51,251 bases of DNA, from positions 1 through 51,251 of the forward strand of contig VIKH01000015.1 of the NCBI GenBank assembly GCA_008080515.1, given 5' to 3'. The notes under the pieces are model-generated. The model ran no database searches. It worked only from the letters and a program-made list of their open reading frames with translations, and was not told where the DNA came from. The first letter of the stretch is position 1. Each line of letters opens with the position of its first letter. This document shows, piece by piece, positions 1-8,064 of the stretch. A program made the position numbers and the translations under genes. This DNA comes from Gallionellaceae bacterium. Lineage in GTDB: Bacteria; Pseudomonadota; Gammaproteobacteria; Burkholderiales; Gallionellaceae.

Positions 1-56
1 ACCCGCGCCAATACTTGGCTTTACGTTGTCGATACCCAATTTAACCGGACACTAGT
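1..56. mobile_element. Foreign sequence at the truncated end of the helicase gene; possible insertion-sequence end
   Basis: Read on the minus strand, the helicase gene runs in a normal-looking way to the codons for ECVLDL and then changes abruptly at about position 56/57. The new sequence begins ACTAGTGTCCGGTTAAAT and closes the frame with TAA at 21-23. A helicase of this type should continue into a second RecA-like domain. Such an abrupt break with a short AT-rich terminus looks like the edge of an insertion sequence, but no transposase lies inside the window and only 56 bases are visible. A misassembled contig edge is equally possible. Confidence 0.3.
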
Positions 57-1811
57 GAGGTCTAATACACACTCGACCACAGCAGCAATCTTCGGATGCT
101 TGGCATAGGCTGACTGATTTGGAAGAACGTTGGTAAGTTTTTCAACATAGATGTTCACACGTTCGTTCGAAGTGGAACCAATAGGCGCTTCCTCGTCCAC
201 ATTACCGCCTTTTCTGGTTTCGAGAAATGCTTCGTAACTTGAGGCAAGTCCCTCTGCAAATGTAGCTCGCCCAGCTTTTTCGCCACCCCTAATGACCATA
301 GCTTGGGCGCGTGCGGCAAGTAAAAAAGGAAGCAATGCTTCTTTCTCGACTGGCAGACCGCCATTACCATTTCCACCTAATGCGATTGCTCCGCCAGCCA
401 GACGCAAGCGACGCAAGGTGTTAGTACCCGGCAAGTTACGGTCCCGCAGATGCCTGACCACCCATTGGCGCAAAGGCAGCTCTGCATCTTTCATGGCTAT
501 CCGTGCTTCATCGAAAGCACGCATTACAATCCTAATGTGCTCCGGTTTATCGACAGGATTTTGTATTACTTCGCTCCACCAATCTTCTACATTGCACTGC
601 TTTCCATCATGCCCCACAAGATCATCCTGATGGAGCGATTGCCACCGTTTGTCCAGTTCTGCCGCCCTATGCTGTGCGTGGTCCAATACTTTGCCAAGCT
701 CTTTAAGTTCTGCCTCGAACCGCTCTTTTGAATACTGAGGCAAGGTCTTCCAGGCTATGCCCTTGAACCTGTCAATCACGTTCAACAACTCATGATGGCC
801 AAGTTGAAATGGCGTTGCTGTCAGGAACATCATCCGCTCGAATGCTCCCTCCAAAGCGCCTGTGATGGTGTTTACATCTTTCTCGGCGTCGTTGGCCACG
901 AACAGAGATGCCAACCTTGTAGCCGGATTTTTCAGGTGGTGCGCTTCATCAAGAATCAATAATGGTGATCGAAACTTCGCCTTGGCAAGTGTCGCAGGCC
1001 AAATTTTACGAAGCACATCATTGATCGTGATACGGGTGCGCTCTAAACGCTCATCAATCGAGCCCGATTCCCGCGCTGGCAATTGCCTGATGCAAACACG
1101 AAGTGGCTCAATGTCAATTTCATCGGACTCGATGATCTTCTGGACAGCCTCTGGTATAGGATCATCTTCTAGACAGTAGCCGTAATTGTTAATCACATCG
1201 CGCCATTGTCTGTTAGGTGTCTGGAGCAGCTTGGCGAACAGACCAGGGTCACTATAGGAGGATTTTTTCCTGATTAGCCTCGCGGCAAACCTTGGTAGCG
1301 CATCACGCTTCTCCCCGAGATGCATACCTAACATCGCGCGTTTGATAAGTGCGAGCCGGATCCAGTGATCCATGTTTTGCAAGTGAAAGGCTCCGTGTTT
1401 GAGGAAAATAATGTGTGGCCGATTTTTCGTCTCGTTGTCGATGAGCTTAAAAAATTCAAGGCCAGAATCTGCTTTGGCCACACTAAGGCGCTTGTCTTCT
1501 GAACGTTTGATCGCAAGAGATTGAAAAACGTCGAAGTCTCGCGGCCATTTCTCATGTAACGATGACGGCACCATCACTACCACAGGCCGTCTTCCCCGGT
1601 CGGAGAGCGCGGCCATCATCGCCACACCCAGAGCAACAAAGGTCTTGCCCATTCCAACCTCATCTGCCAACACGACACCAGGTTGAGTCGACAACTTACG
1701 AAGAATCTCAGACACAGTCCGAAGTTGCCTAACAGCATCATGATCGCTAATTCGATCATTCTTCAGGTTCAAGCGATCACCAAGATCACCGATTCCGATT
1801 GGCCAGGTCAT
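21..1811 (-). CDS. SNF2/DEAD-like SF2 helicase of a putative defence operon, C-terminally truncated
   Basis: The 596-residue product has an SF2 helicase first RecA domain. Motif I (ADEVGMGKT) is at about residues 49-57, motif II (DEAH) at 288-291, and motif III-like TATP at 331-334. Motifs IV-VI of the second RecA domain are absent: the conserved reading ends near residue 584 and the last dozen residues are encoded by unrelated DNA. The protein should therefore be inactive unless the break is an assembly edge. ATG at 1811 overlaps the stop of the upstream PLD-like gene as ATGA, so translation is probably coupled. Helicase plus PLD nuclease in one operon is typical of DNA-targeting defence systems (DISARM and Mokosh contain such pairs), but this arrangement is not one I can name. 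The role is inferred from domains and context. Confidence 0.75.
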   Translation of the reverse strand: MTWPIGIGDLGDRLNLKNDRISDHDAVRQLRTVSEILRKLSTQPGVVLADEVGMGKTFVALGVAMMAALSDRGRRPVVVMVPSSLHEKWPRDFDVFQSLAIKRSEDKRLSVAKADSGLEFFKLIDNETKNRPHIIFLKHGAFHLQNMDHWIRLALIKRAMLGMHLGEKRDALPRFAARLIRKKSSYSDPGLFAKLLQTPNRQWRDVINNYGYCLEDDPIPEAVQKIIESDEIDIEPLRVCIRQLPARESGSIDERLERTRITINDVLRKIWPATLAKAKFRSPLLILDEAHHLKNPATRLASLFVANDAEKDVNTITGALEGAFERMMFLTATPFQLGHHELLNVIDRFKGIAWKTLPQYSKERFEAELKELGKVLDHAQHRAAELDKRWQSLHQDDLVGHDGKQCNVEDWWSEVIQNPVDKPEHIRIVMRAFDEARIAMKDAELPLRQWVVRHLRDRNLPGTNTLRRLRLAGGAIALGGNGNGGLPVEKEALLPFLLAARAQAMVIRGGEKAGRATFAEGLASSYEAFLETRKGGNVDEEAPIGSTSNERVNIYVEKLTNVLPNQSAYAKHPKIAAVVECVLDLTSVRLNWVSTT

Positions 1812-3844
1812 TTCAATAGCTCCTTGAAAGATGCCCTTACATATTTGGCCAGACCGGAAGGTGCGGATGCCTTGGTGGCAAGTTTTTGTAATTCTCGCAA
1901 TGTCTCTACCACCTCCACGGTTACACCACTTTTACCCAATGACCCCAAAGGCCGCCATTGCACTTCACTGAGCGTAGTAGCGACCTCAGTAATCATGAAA
2001 GCAGCACCGTCCGGGTCTTCCTCAGATAGGCGTCTTGCCAACGCAATCGGCCCAATCGGCCCGCGCAAGCGCCAACGCAGCGCTTCAGTGAAGCCAACCG
2101 GTTGTTGCAATCGTTCGCGCATACCTTCCAACGCCTGCGCCACCCGCCGCATCCGGCGCAACAAATACTGGCTGGTGTCGACTTTTTTGTGCGGATCAAT
2201 TTCAATCGTTGCCCCGAGATCATTCTTCTTCCTTCGTTCAAGGATGCGTACCACCACCTCGTGCAATGGCCGGGCCGAGGTAAGGATTTCCATCAGCTCG
2301 GCCAAGGTGAGACTGCCCAGTTCATCCGGTGGTGGTAAGGCGGACATATCTGCAACATTAACAACCCACTTGGCGGTGCATTCACCGCGATCCACTTCCT
2401 GCCACCGTACCTCAAGCGAACTTGGCGGCCGCTTGTCCTCCCACGGGATAACGACTATCTTTTGTTTACCATCACGAAGCCAACTTGCCGCGTCGAGCAG
2501 GGAGTTGCCTTCCTTGGAAAATACTTCGAATGTCGGTGGCGCATTTTCTCCCACCTCCAGTTCTAGCCTTCCACCCTGTGCATCAAAAAGAGCCAAACCG
2601 AATGCACCGGGCAACAAAGGTGCATCTGGGTTCTCTGCGGAATCTTTCTGCCCTGTGAGAAACAGAACACCCTCAAGGTCATCCAGAGACTCCTCTGGAG
2701 GCCAGGATTGGGAACAAAGCTTGCCAAACTGTGATGTGCAATCCTTTATCAAATACGCCACATTCAATTCGATGTTGTGTCTTGGGTGCAGGCCAAGTCC
2801 GGCTGCCGTGAAGTTGCTCGATCCAATCATGTACAGTGCGCGACCATCTCGCTCTAGCCAAACTGACTTGGCATGAAGAGCGCGATCTTGTTCTTTCCCA
2901 TCGACATCAAAACGTTGTTGAACAATCGAAAATGCATGCTCAAGCGATGGATGAGAGGTCTGCTTCAAGGACTGCGGGGCATCAATCTGCAATGTCCCTC
3001 CCGCTAAATATACTCCGGGTGCAGTAAAGGTCACGAGCCGTTCGCCCCGCAGGGTTAGAAGGCCAGCAAAACTTGCTGCCGTAACACTCGCCTGCTGATC
3101 CTTGTCGAAGAATGGACTCAACACCCATGCTTGGTCGGGAGCAGGCCCTTTCCACAACTCTCTTAACTGCTCGACAACCGAGACACCACCAGGTACCAGT
3201 GATATCAAGGCGCATTCAGCATCCATCTTTTCAGCGGCGGGTAACTTTGTGGCGCGCAGTTCAATGGAGTCCAAAAAAATCTTCAGAGCGAACTGCGGCC
3301 CACTATCTTTCCGTCCATAACCGGGTGCGAAACTCCGCACTCGATCTAGAAATTTCACACATTGTTTAAGCAATTCTGGCGGTGGGTTGTCCTGTTGCCC
3401 GAAGTCGAGTGCTGCCATCACCTCCTGATTTCGACGGTAACCCGGCTCAGAGAGATTGGCAGAGCCAATCAACACTCGAATGCAGTTCTCCCAAACCAGC
3501 AGTGTCAGCTTTGCGTGCAGCACCCCGCCTCGGGGCAAAGTAACAGGCAAAAGGTTCCAGCGCAGGCTGCGATCCGGCGCGGCATGCGCCAGATCAACCA
3601 GCACACAAGCAAAGCACTGAGAGAGCTTATCTTCACGTTCGACAAGGTATGCCTTTGTAGACTCATTCGGGTTGCTCTGAATAGATAGGAAACGTGCAAG
3701 GCACTGCTCCTCGAACAACTCAGCATCAAACGTAAAACTCGTTGTCACACACCCAAGCGGGCGTCCAAACTCTTCCTCACCGCTCCACATATCCAGCAAA
3801 CGAGCGCTGTTCTTCTTGAAGATTGCCCGGTGACCCTTTTTCAT
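1808..3844 (-). CDS. Phospholipase D / Tdp1-like nuclease-family protein
   Basis: The 678-residue protein carries two PLD-superfamily half-sites. The first has H110-x-K112 followed by GSAN at 127-130. The second has H324-x-K326 followed by GSSN at 341-344. HxK followed about 15 residues later by GS-N resembles the HKN pattern of tyrosyl-DNA phosphodiesterase more than the classical HKD of phospholipases, so a nucleic-acid phosphodiester substrate is likely. The 330-residue C-terminal part is not recognised. ATG at 3844 overlaps the preceding stop (ATGA), and its own stop overlaps the helicase start. The strict coupling suggests the proteins act in one complex. The substrate is not known from sequence. 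Confidence 0.75.
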   Translation of the reverse strand: MKKGHRAIFKKNSARLLDMWSGEEEFGRPLGCVTTSFTFDAELFEEQCLARFLSIQSNPNESTKAYLVEREDKLSQCFACVLVDLAHAAPDRSLRWNLLPVTLPRGGVLHAKLTLLVWENCIRVLIGSANLSEPGYRRNQEVMAALDFGQQDNPPPELLKQCVKFLDRVRSFAPGYGRKDSGPQFALKIFLDSIELRATKLPAAEKMDAECALISLVPGGVSVVEQLRELWKGPAPDQAWVLSPFFDKDQQASVTAASFAGLLTLRGERLVTFTAPGVYLAGGTLQIDAPQSLKQTSHPSLEHAFSIVQQRFDVDGKEQDRALHAKSVWLERDGRALYMIGSSNFTAAGLGLHPRHNIELNVAYLIKDCTSQFGKLCSQSWPPEESLDDLEGVLFLTGQKDSAENPDAPLLPGAFGLALFDAQGGRLELEVGENAPPTFEVFSKEGNSLLDAASWLRDGKQKIVVIPWEDKRPPSSLEVRWQEVDRGECTAKWVVNVADMSALPPPDELGSLTLAELMEILTSARPLHEVVVRILERRKKNDLGATIEIDPHKKVDTSQYLLRRMRRVAQALEGMRERLQQPVGFTEALRWRLRGPIGPIALARRLSEEDPDGAAFMITEVATTLSEVQWRPLGSLGKSGVTVEVVETLRELQKLATKASAPSGLAKYVRASFKELLK

Positions 3845-5157
3845 CGGAAGGCTCCCAAATCGGCAAGAAACCCCGAGAAAGTTGGAATCCGATACTCGTG
3901 CACATAGCTACCCTGACTCTCCGGCAGCTCGTGTAACGAGTACCCCGCACGCACCATGACCCTCCCGTGCGTTGCGCGCTCGAACCACGCGCGCTTTCCG
4001 TTGGGTGGCTTGTTCCTTTGTACCTGCTCGTGATGATTCAAAACCGCATCGAACAAATCGGCACTGCTACGGACCCCATCAAATCGCTCCAGCGCCTGCA
4101 CAAGCCCAGTCTGGTCACTCTCCCATTCAAGCAACGTTGGGTGCGCCCGAATCCGTGCAATGCTGGGAGCCAAAGCTTCTAGCGCTTTCATTGCGCTCTT
4201 TGAAGCGGAAAAAATCTTCGCATCAACAGGCGCACCGCCGTTGCTTGAAGCACAGAGTCGCAAGCCATTGAACGCATCAGTAATGGCACGCCCGAATGCC
4301 TCGTAGGCGTCGATTGCTATCAGTAATTGCTTTAGATCGGCGGGAGCGTGGCCACTCAACTTGCGAAGAAAGGGAGCTTCGTCTTCACGGTTGTTTATGC
4401 CATTCTGCAAAACAAGAGCTTCATTTAAGCACGCCACCATATCTGGAGGACCTGCCTTAGATAAAATTCGTCCAAGCAGTGCCTTTGATTCATTGCGCCC
4501 CGGTCGTGCAGGATCTAGCCGCTGAACCAGTTCACGCCAGAACACCCCTGCCTGGGGCGTGGTGTGACCTTTTTCCATACCTTGCGATACCGCACGCCGA
4601 AGCCTCTCGCGAAAGGCATGCCCCTCACCATTTGATGAATCAACGATTCCATCCAGTCCTTGATCCTTGGCCCATGCAGCAAGCAATTCGTAGCCTCCAT
4701 TATCGAGTCGCCCGTTTTCGGTGAGAATGCCGATTGCCCGTGCGATGCGGCGAAACACACCGGTGAAGCCAAAGACAGTAGGGGTCTTAAGGTATGAAAC
4801 CAAGCTCACCGGCCTCTGATTTCTTACCGCACGCTGAACTTTCTGAATGCCTGGAATACCGAACTTTTCAGTTAGTGATTCTTCGGCGCGCACAAAAGCC
4901 TCAACGACAAACCACTCATACACCAGCCATGCCGGAGTAACACCGTCTGCCGATACTGCGTCGGTGTCCAAGTTCTCGCATATGCAGGCTCCCAGTGCCA
5001 TTGCAGTCACAAAGCGTGGTCGCCCCATGCGCACCGTAACTGCTGGCAGTAGTCGATCCGCGAGCCGCTCGTAAGCAGGTGACAAACCAAGTGGATCAAT
5101 GCTTCCTTCTGCCTCCTCTGAAGGGTCGAACTCTGAACTGAACGGCGCTCTTAGAAT
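3841..5157 (-). CDS. Unknown 438-residue protein in helicase/PLD operon, probable ATT start
   Basis: I do not recognise this protein. It is soluble, rich in Ala and Arg, mostly helical in appearance, with no signal peptide or membrane segment and no obvious catalytic motif. The frame has no ATG or GTG near its beginning. A TTG at 5085 has no ribosome binding site. The frame stays open to 5166, and an ATT codon at 5155-5157 sits six bases after a strong TAGGAG at 5164-5169. The 24 extra residues (rich in E, D, S and P) read like normal protein, so ATT is my preferred start. The stop overlaps the PLD gene start. By context it is a third component of the putative defence module. Confidence 0.6.
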   Translation of the reverse strand: MLRAPFSSEFDPSEEAEGSIDPLGLSPAYERLADRLLPAVTVRMGRPRFVTAMALGACICENLDTDAVSADGVTPAWLVYEWFVVEAFVRAEESLTEKFGIPGIQKVQRAVRNQRPVSLVSYLKTPTVFGFTGVFRRIARAIGILTENGRLDNGGYELLAAWAKDQGLDGIVDSSNGEGHAFRERLRRAVSQGMEKGHTTPQAGVFWRELVQRLDPARPGRNESKALLGRILSKAGPPDMVACLNEALVLQNGINNREDEAPFLRKLSGHAPADLKQLLIAIDAYEAFGRAITDAFNGLRLCASSNGGAPVDAKIFSASKSAMKALEALAPSIARIRAHPTLLEWESDQTGLVQALERFDGVRSSADLFDAVLNHHEQVQRNKPPNGKRAWFERATHGRVMVRAGYSLHELPESQGSYVHEYRIPTFSGFLADLGAFR

Positions 5158-5163
5158 GGGTCG

Positions 5164-5169
5164 CTCCTA
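5164..5169 (-). promoter_or_regulatory. Shine-Dalgarno TAGGAG that points to an ATT start codon
   Basis: On the minus strand TAGGAG is followed by a six-base spacer and ATT in frame with the 438-residue protein. No ATG, GTG or TTG lies at a suitable distance. ATT starts are rare (infC and pcnB in E. coli) and usually linked to low or autoregulated initiation. Confidence 0.45.
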
Positions 5170-5220
5170 AAATTGGATTGAAGATTGGCAAATGGCATCT
5201 GTAGTACGGCAATCCAGTGC

Positions 5221-5589
5221 CTAGCTGAACTGTCGCGCATAAGCTGCTCCAGTGGCATGGTCAGTCCATAAAATACGCGTCAACACATCTGACAGAGTAG
5301 AAGCTGGTAATATCCAGTCGCCACTCTTTGTTGAGCCGACCACAAGTGTGCGCCCGGCAAGTATCATGCGTCCGTGAATTTCGGTGGCGAAGCTGAAGTA
5401 TTCCTGCTCGTCAGAGTTTATTAACAACCCTTCGTCGTCTACAACGAATAGGTCGCCATCGCTGCCAAATTCCTCGGCATCAACCTGAGTACATCTGAGG
5501 AGCGCGTATATAGCTTCGAAGTCGCCCACGTCTATCTCGACGCTTTTTACCTCTTTGGCAAATGGGTCAATTAAGATTGCGGTGGTCAC
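5221..5589 (-). CDS. Small acidic protein, DUF3846-like, first gene of the putative defence operon
   Basis: The predicted product is about 122 residues from GTG at 5589, which is preceded by AAGAGA at a suitable distance. A TTG at 5631 would add 14 residues but lacks a binding site. The protein is acidic with a pattern of N-terminal IDP, central VVDDEGL and a repeated hydrophobic-Gly segment. This resembles DUF3846-type proteins found on plasmids and phages, but the match is by eye only. It lies 63 bases upstream of the unknown 438-residue gene on the same strand and is probably co-transcribed. Function unknown. Confidence 0.5.
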   Translation of the reverse strand: MTTAILIDPFAKEVKSVEIDVGDFEAIYALLRCTQVDAEEFGSDGDLFVVDDEGLLINSDEQEYFSFATEIHGRMILAGRTLVVGSTKSGDWILPASTLSDVLTRILWTDHATGAAYARQFS

Positions 5590-5698
5590 GTTTTTTCTCT
5601 TTGCTGGGAGTGTTGATGCGGCTCGTGCCAATGATAGTACTGCTCAATTACTTAAAGATAAGCGAGAGCGCGGAAGCATCCGGGCAATAGCCAGACAT

Positions 5699-7534
5699 TT
5701 ACCGGCATCCCTCGTTCGCGGGTATGGGTGCGATCTTCTGGCTGGTTTCCGGCGCTTCGATCAGGAATTCCCTGACGAACAGGTGCTCGAACACTTTCCC
5801 GTGCAGGAACATTTCCTTCATTTCCGCCGTGCTCTGGCGGCTGCGCATATCGAGCCGCTGGCCGATGATCTTGCAGTTTGGGCACGCGATGTCAGGCAAT
5901 GCGGAATTGGCAAGCGGCGTCTGGATAGCGAACAAGGGATAGCGTTCGGCCAGTTGCGCGACCGTCAGCCCGTGGTCGTCGCGGTAGCCGTGCGCCTTGG
6001 AGCCGGGCAGGATGAAGCGATAGCCCTCGTCCTTGGCCCTGAAGTTGCACGGAGCCCACACGTCCTTGCCGCGTACATGTTGCCGCACAGCGGCATCAAA
6101 ATTGCCGGGCGCGCCATCGAAAGGGCGCATGAACACGGCCATCGAAAGCAGCACCAGAATGACCACCAGGCTGACAACCGGGCGGGTAAACTCGGGCTTG
6201 ATCAGCGCCAGCACGGCGAGTACACCCGTAGCCGCCAGCAGCAGCCAATAGGCCGACGGATAGAGATCGGCGTTGCCCAGCTCGCTTTGCAGGCGCATCG
6301 AGAAGAAGGCCAGCACCGCGATGACGCCCAGCGCCACGCACAGGCTGATGACAAACGCCTTGCGGCTGATGCGCTGCCAGTTGAGCGCGCACAGCACGGC
6401 GATGGCCGGCATGGAGGCCAGCAGGTAGCGGCTGGAACGCTGGCTGGGCAAGGCGAAAACGACAAACAGCGTGATCACCCAGATCCACAGCAGCTTTTCC
6501 CAATCTTCCATCTGGCGGCGGCGCTTGAAGCCGAGGTAAAACAATGCCGCCACCGGAAAGGCCAGCAGGCCGGCGTTGGAGATGAGCGCCAGCGCAAGGC
6601 TCCAGAGGCTGGAGGTGCCCCACAGCAGCTTGCCCAGATAGCTGGTGTTCTGCGGGTCGAACTTGCCGATGTTTTCCCCGACCACAAACTCCTTCCAGAC
6701 AGCCAGCGGATCCGGGTCGAGCGCGAACCAGAGGCCGAACATGGCCAGGGCGACAACCGAGATGATGGCAACCTTCGCCGCGTCCTTCATCAGGAATGCC
6801 ATCAGCCGGTAGTCGCGGTAATGCCAATACCACAGCGTCAGGGCGAGGCCCACCGGCGCCAGCAACGCGAACGATTTATACAGCAGACCGAGGCCGATGC
6901 TGACCCCCAGCAGCACCGGTGCGATGAAGCGCGATTCGAATGCTGCCGGGCGCCAGTACAGCAGCGCGAAGAACGGCAGGAACAGCCAGAAAACCTCCGG
7001 GGGATTGGTCAGGAAAGGCCGCCCGTAGCGGTAGGTGTTGAAAAAGGCGAGAAAGGCGAGCAACCCCAGAAAGCCGGTTTCCAGTTGGCGCGACAGCTTC
7101 CAGCCCAGCAGAAACACCATCAGGGCGGTGAACAGGGTATAGATGACGCTGGGGTAGCGCAAATGCCACAGCGTCCAGTCCTGCCCCCAATTGGTGGAGG
7201 CGATGCCCTGCCAGAACAGCAGCGGCGGCTTGGTGTTGCGCTGCCCGACCAGTTGCGACTGGAGCGGCAGCAGCTTGCCGCTGTCTGCGGTCAGGCGAGT
7301 GATGTGCTCGTAGGGATACTCGTCGCCGTTCTTGGGGATGTGGTCGCTGTCCAGCCCGTAGAAATAAGTAAATATGGCGAGCAGCGTGGCCAATACGTAC
7401 CAGGCCAGGCGCAGGCGGGGTTCGTTAAAATAAGGCTCGCGCAGCGATTCGTTCGCCCCCTCGCCCGCTTGCGGGAGAGGGTTGGGGTGAGGGGGGCGGG
7501 CATGTTTGTCATGCCCGTCGGGTTGGGTGGTCAT
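5699..7534 (-). CDS. ArnT/PMT-family (GT83-like) integral membrane glycosyltransferase
   Basis: The 611-residue protein has about twelve hydrophobic segments and the hallmarks of the ArnT/PMT_2 family. An early acidic loop (NGDEYPYEH) sits where the family keeps its catalytic Asp/Glu, followed by the TKPPLLFW motif. These enzymes move a sugar from an undecaprenyl-phosphate donor to lipid A or another acceptor on the periplasmic face. The acceptor here is unknown. Its ATG at 7534 overlaps the stop of gtrA. Residues 15-27 (PHPNPLPQAGEG) are encoded by an interspersed repeat, so the N-terminal extension is probably not ancestral. The gene is third in the GT9-GtrA-ArnT operon. Confidence 0.85.
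   Translation of the reverse strand: MTTQPDGHDKHARPPHPNPLPQAGEGANESLREPYFNEPRLRLAWYVLATLLAIFTYFYGLDSDHIPKNGDEYPYEHITRLTADSGKLLPLQSQLVGQRNTKPPLLFWQGIASTNWGQDWTLWHLRYPSVIYTLFTALMVFLLGWKLSRQLETGFLGLLAFLAFFNTYRYGRPFLTNPPEVFWLFLPFFALLYWRPAAFESRFIAPVLLGVSIGLGLLYKSFALLAPVGLALTLWYWHYRDYRLMAFLMKDAAKVAIISVVALAMFGLWFALDPDPLAVWKEFVVGENIGKFDPQNTSYLGKLLWGTSSLWSLALALISNAGLLAFPVAALFYLGFKRRRQMEDWEKLLWIWVITLFVVFALPSQRSSRYLLASMPAIAVLCALNWQRISRKAFVISLCVALGVIAVLAFFSMRLQSELGNADLYPSAYWLLLAATGVLAVLALIKPEFTRPVVSLVVILVLLSMAVFMRPFDGAPGNFDAAVRQHVRGKDVWAPCNFRAKDEGYRFILPGSKAHGYRDDHGLTVAQLAERYPLFAIQTPLANSALPDIACPNCKIIGQRLDMRSRQSTAEMKEMFLHGKVFEHLFVREFLIEAPETSQKIAPIPANEGCR
7452..7496. repeat. Interspersed palindromic repeat inside the ArnT-like coding region
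   Basis: The segment contains CCCTCGCCCGC-TT-GCGGGAGAGGG, a near-perfect inverted repeat, followed by GGTTGGGGTGAGGGG. This is the widespread proteobacterial element usually seen between genes. Here it lies in frame and encodes PHPNPLPQAGEG near the protein's N-terminus. Confidence 0.75.
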
Positions 7535-8064
7535 GGTTTATCGCCCAGCGCTTTCGCCTGTTGTTCGCTGGTGGCGGCAGGGCGCGCAGGCTGCGCGCGC
7601 AGTAACTTCAGGCGCCCGAATGTCCAGAGGTCGTTCAGCACAAAATTAAGCACGCTGGTCATCGCAATCGCAATCAGGTTTGCCACCAGATAGTAAAAAT
7701 GCACGGCGAGCAGGTTGGTGAAAACCGCCTGCAACGCGATGCTGAGCCAGCAGGATAGCGTGTATTGGCCGAACTGCACGGCGATCGGCCTGCTGTAATG
7801 CTGCTTGCGGTCGGCCCACGTCCATTTGCGGTTCCAGAAGAAATTATTCAGCGTCGCGAAAAAAATTGCCAGCGCCAGCGACAGGTTGAGCCGCAGCTCG
7901 GGCGGCTGCATGGTGGCGAAAAGATACTCGCGGGAATAGTAGAGCAAGCCCAGGTTAATGACCGTGCCGGAGGCGCCCACGATGCCGAATTTCAGGAAGC
8001 GCCAGGCCCATATCCGGCGCAGCAGCGAAGCGATGGAAAGCCTGATTTCAATCGCCGGTTTCAT
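7531..8064 (-). CDS. GtrA-like membrane protein (polyprenyl-phosphate sugar flippase family)
   Basis: The 177-residue protein starts at ATG 8064, overlapping the stop of the glycosyltransferase gene as ATGA. The frame is open further upstream, but that part only mirrors the other gene. It has four predicted membrane helices and the GtrA motifs: RFLKFGIVGASGTVINLG near residue 17, FFATLNNFFWNRKWTW near 65, and a final helix ending NFVLNDLWTFG. GtrA-family proteins are thought to flip undecaprenyl-phosphate-linked sugars across the inner membrane. That fits the next gene, whose enzyme uses such donors. Confidence 0.85.
   Translation of the reverse strand: MKPAIEIRLSIASLLRRIWAWRFLKFGIVGASGTVINLGLLYYSREYLFATMQPPELRLNLSLALAIFFATLNNFFWNRKWTWADRKQHYSRPIAVQFGQYTLSCWLSIALQAVFTNLLAVHFYYLVANLIAIAMTSVLNFVLNDLWTFGRLKLLRAQPARPAATSEQQAKALGDKP

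Noticed and set aside
5555-7693. Long plus-strand ORF of 712 codons
   Set aside because: It is antisense to the well-supported ArnT-like gene and the end of gtrA. Its product is rich in Q, R, H and G without any family pattern, a typical shadow in GC-rich DNA.
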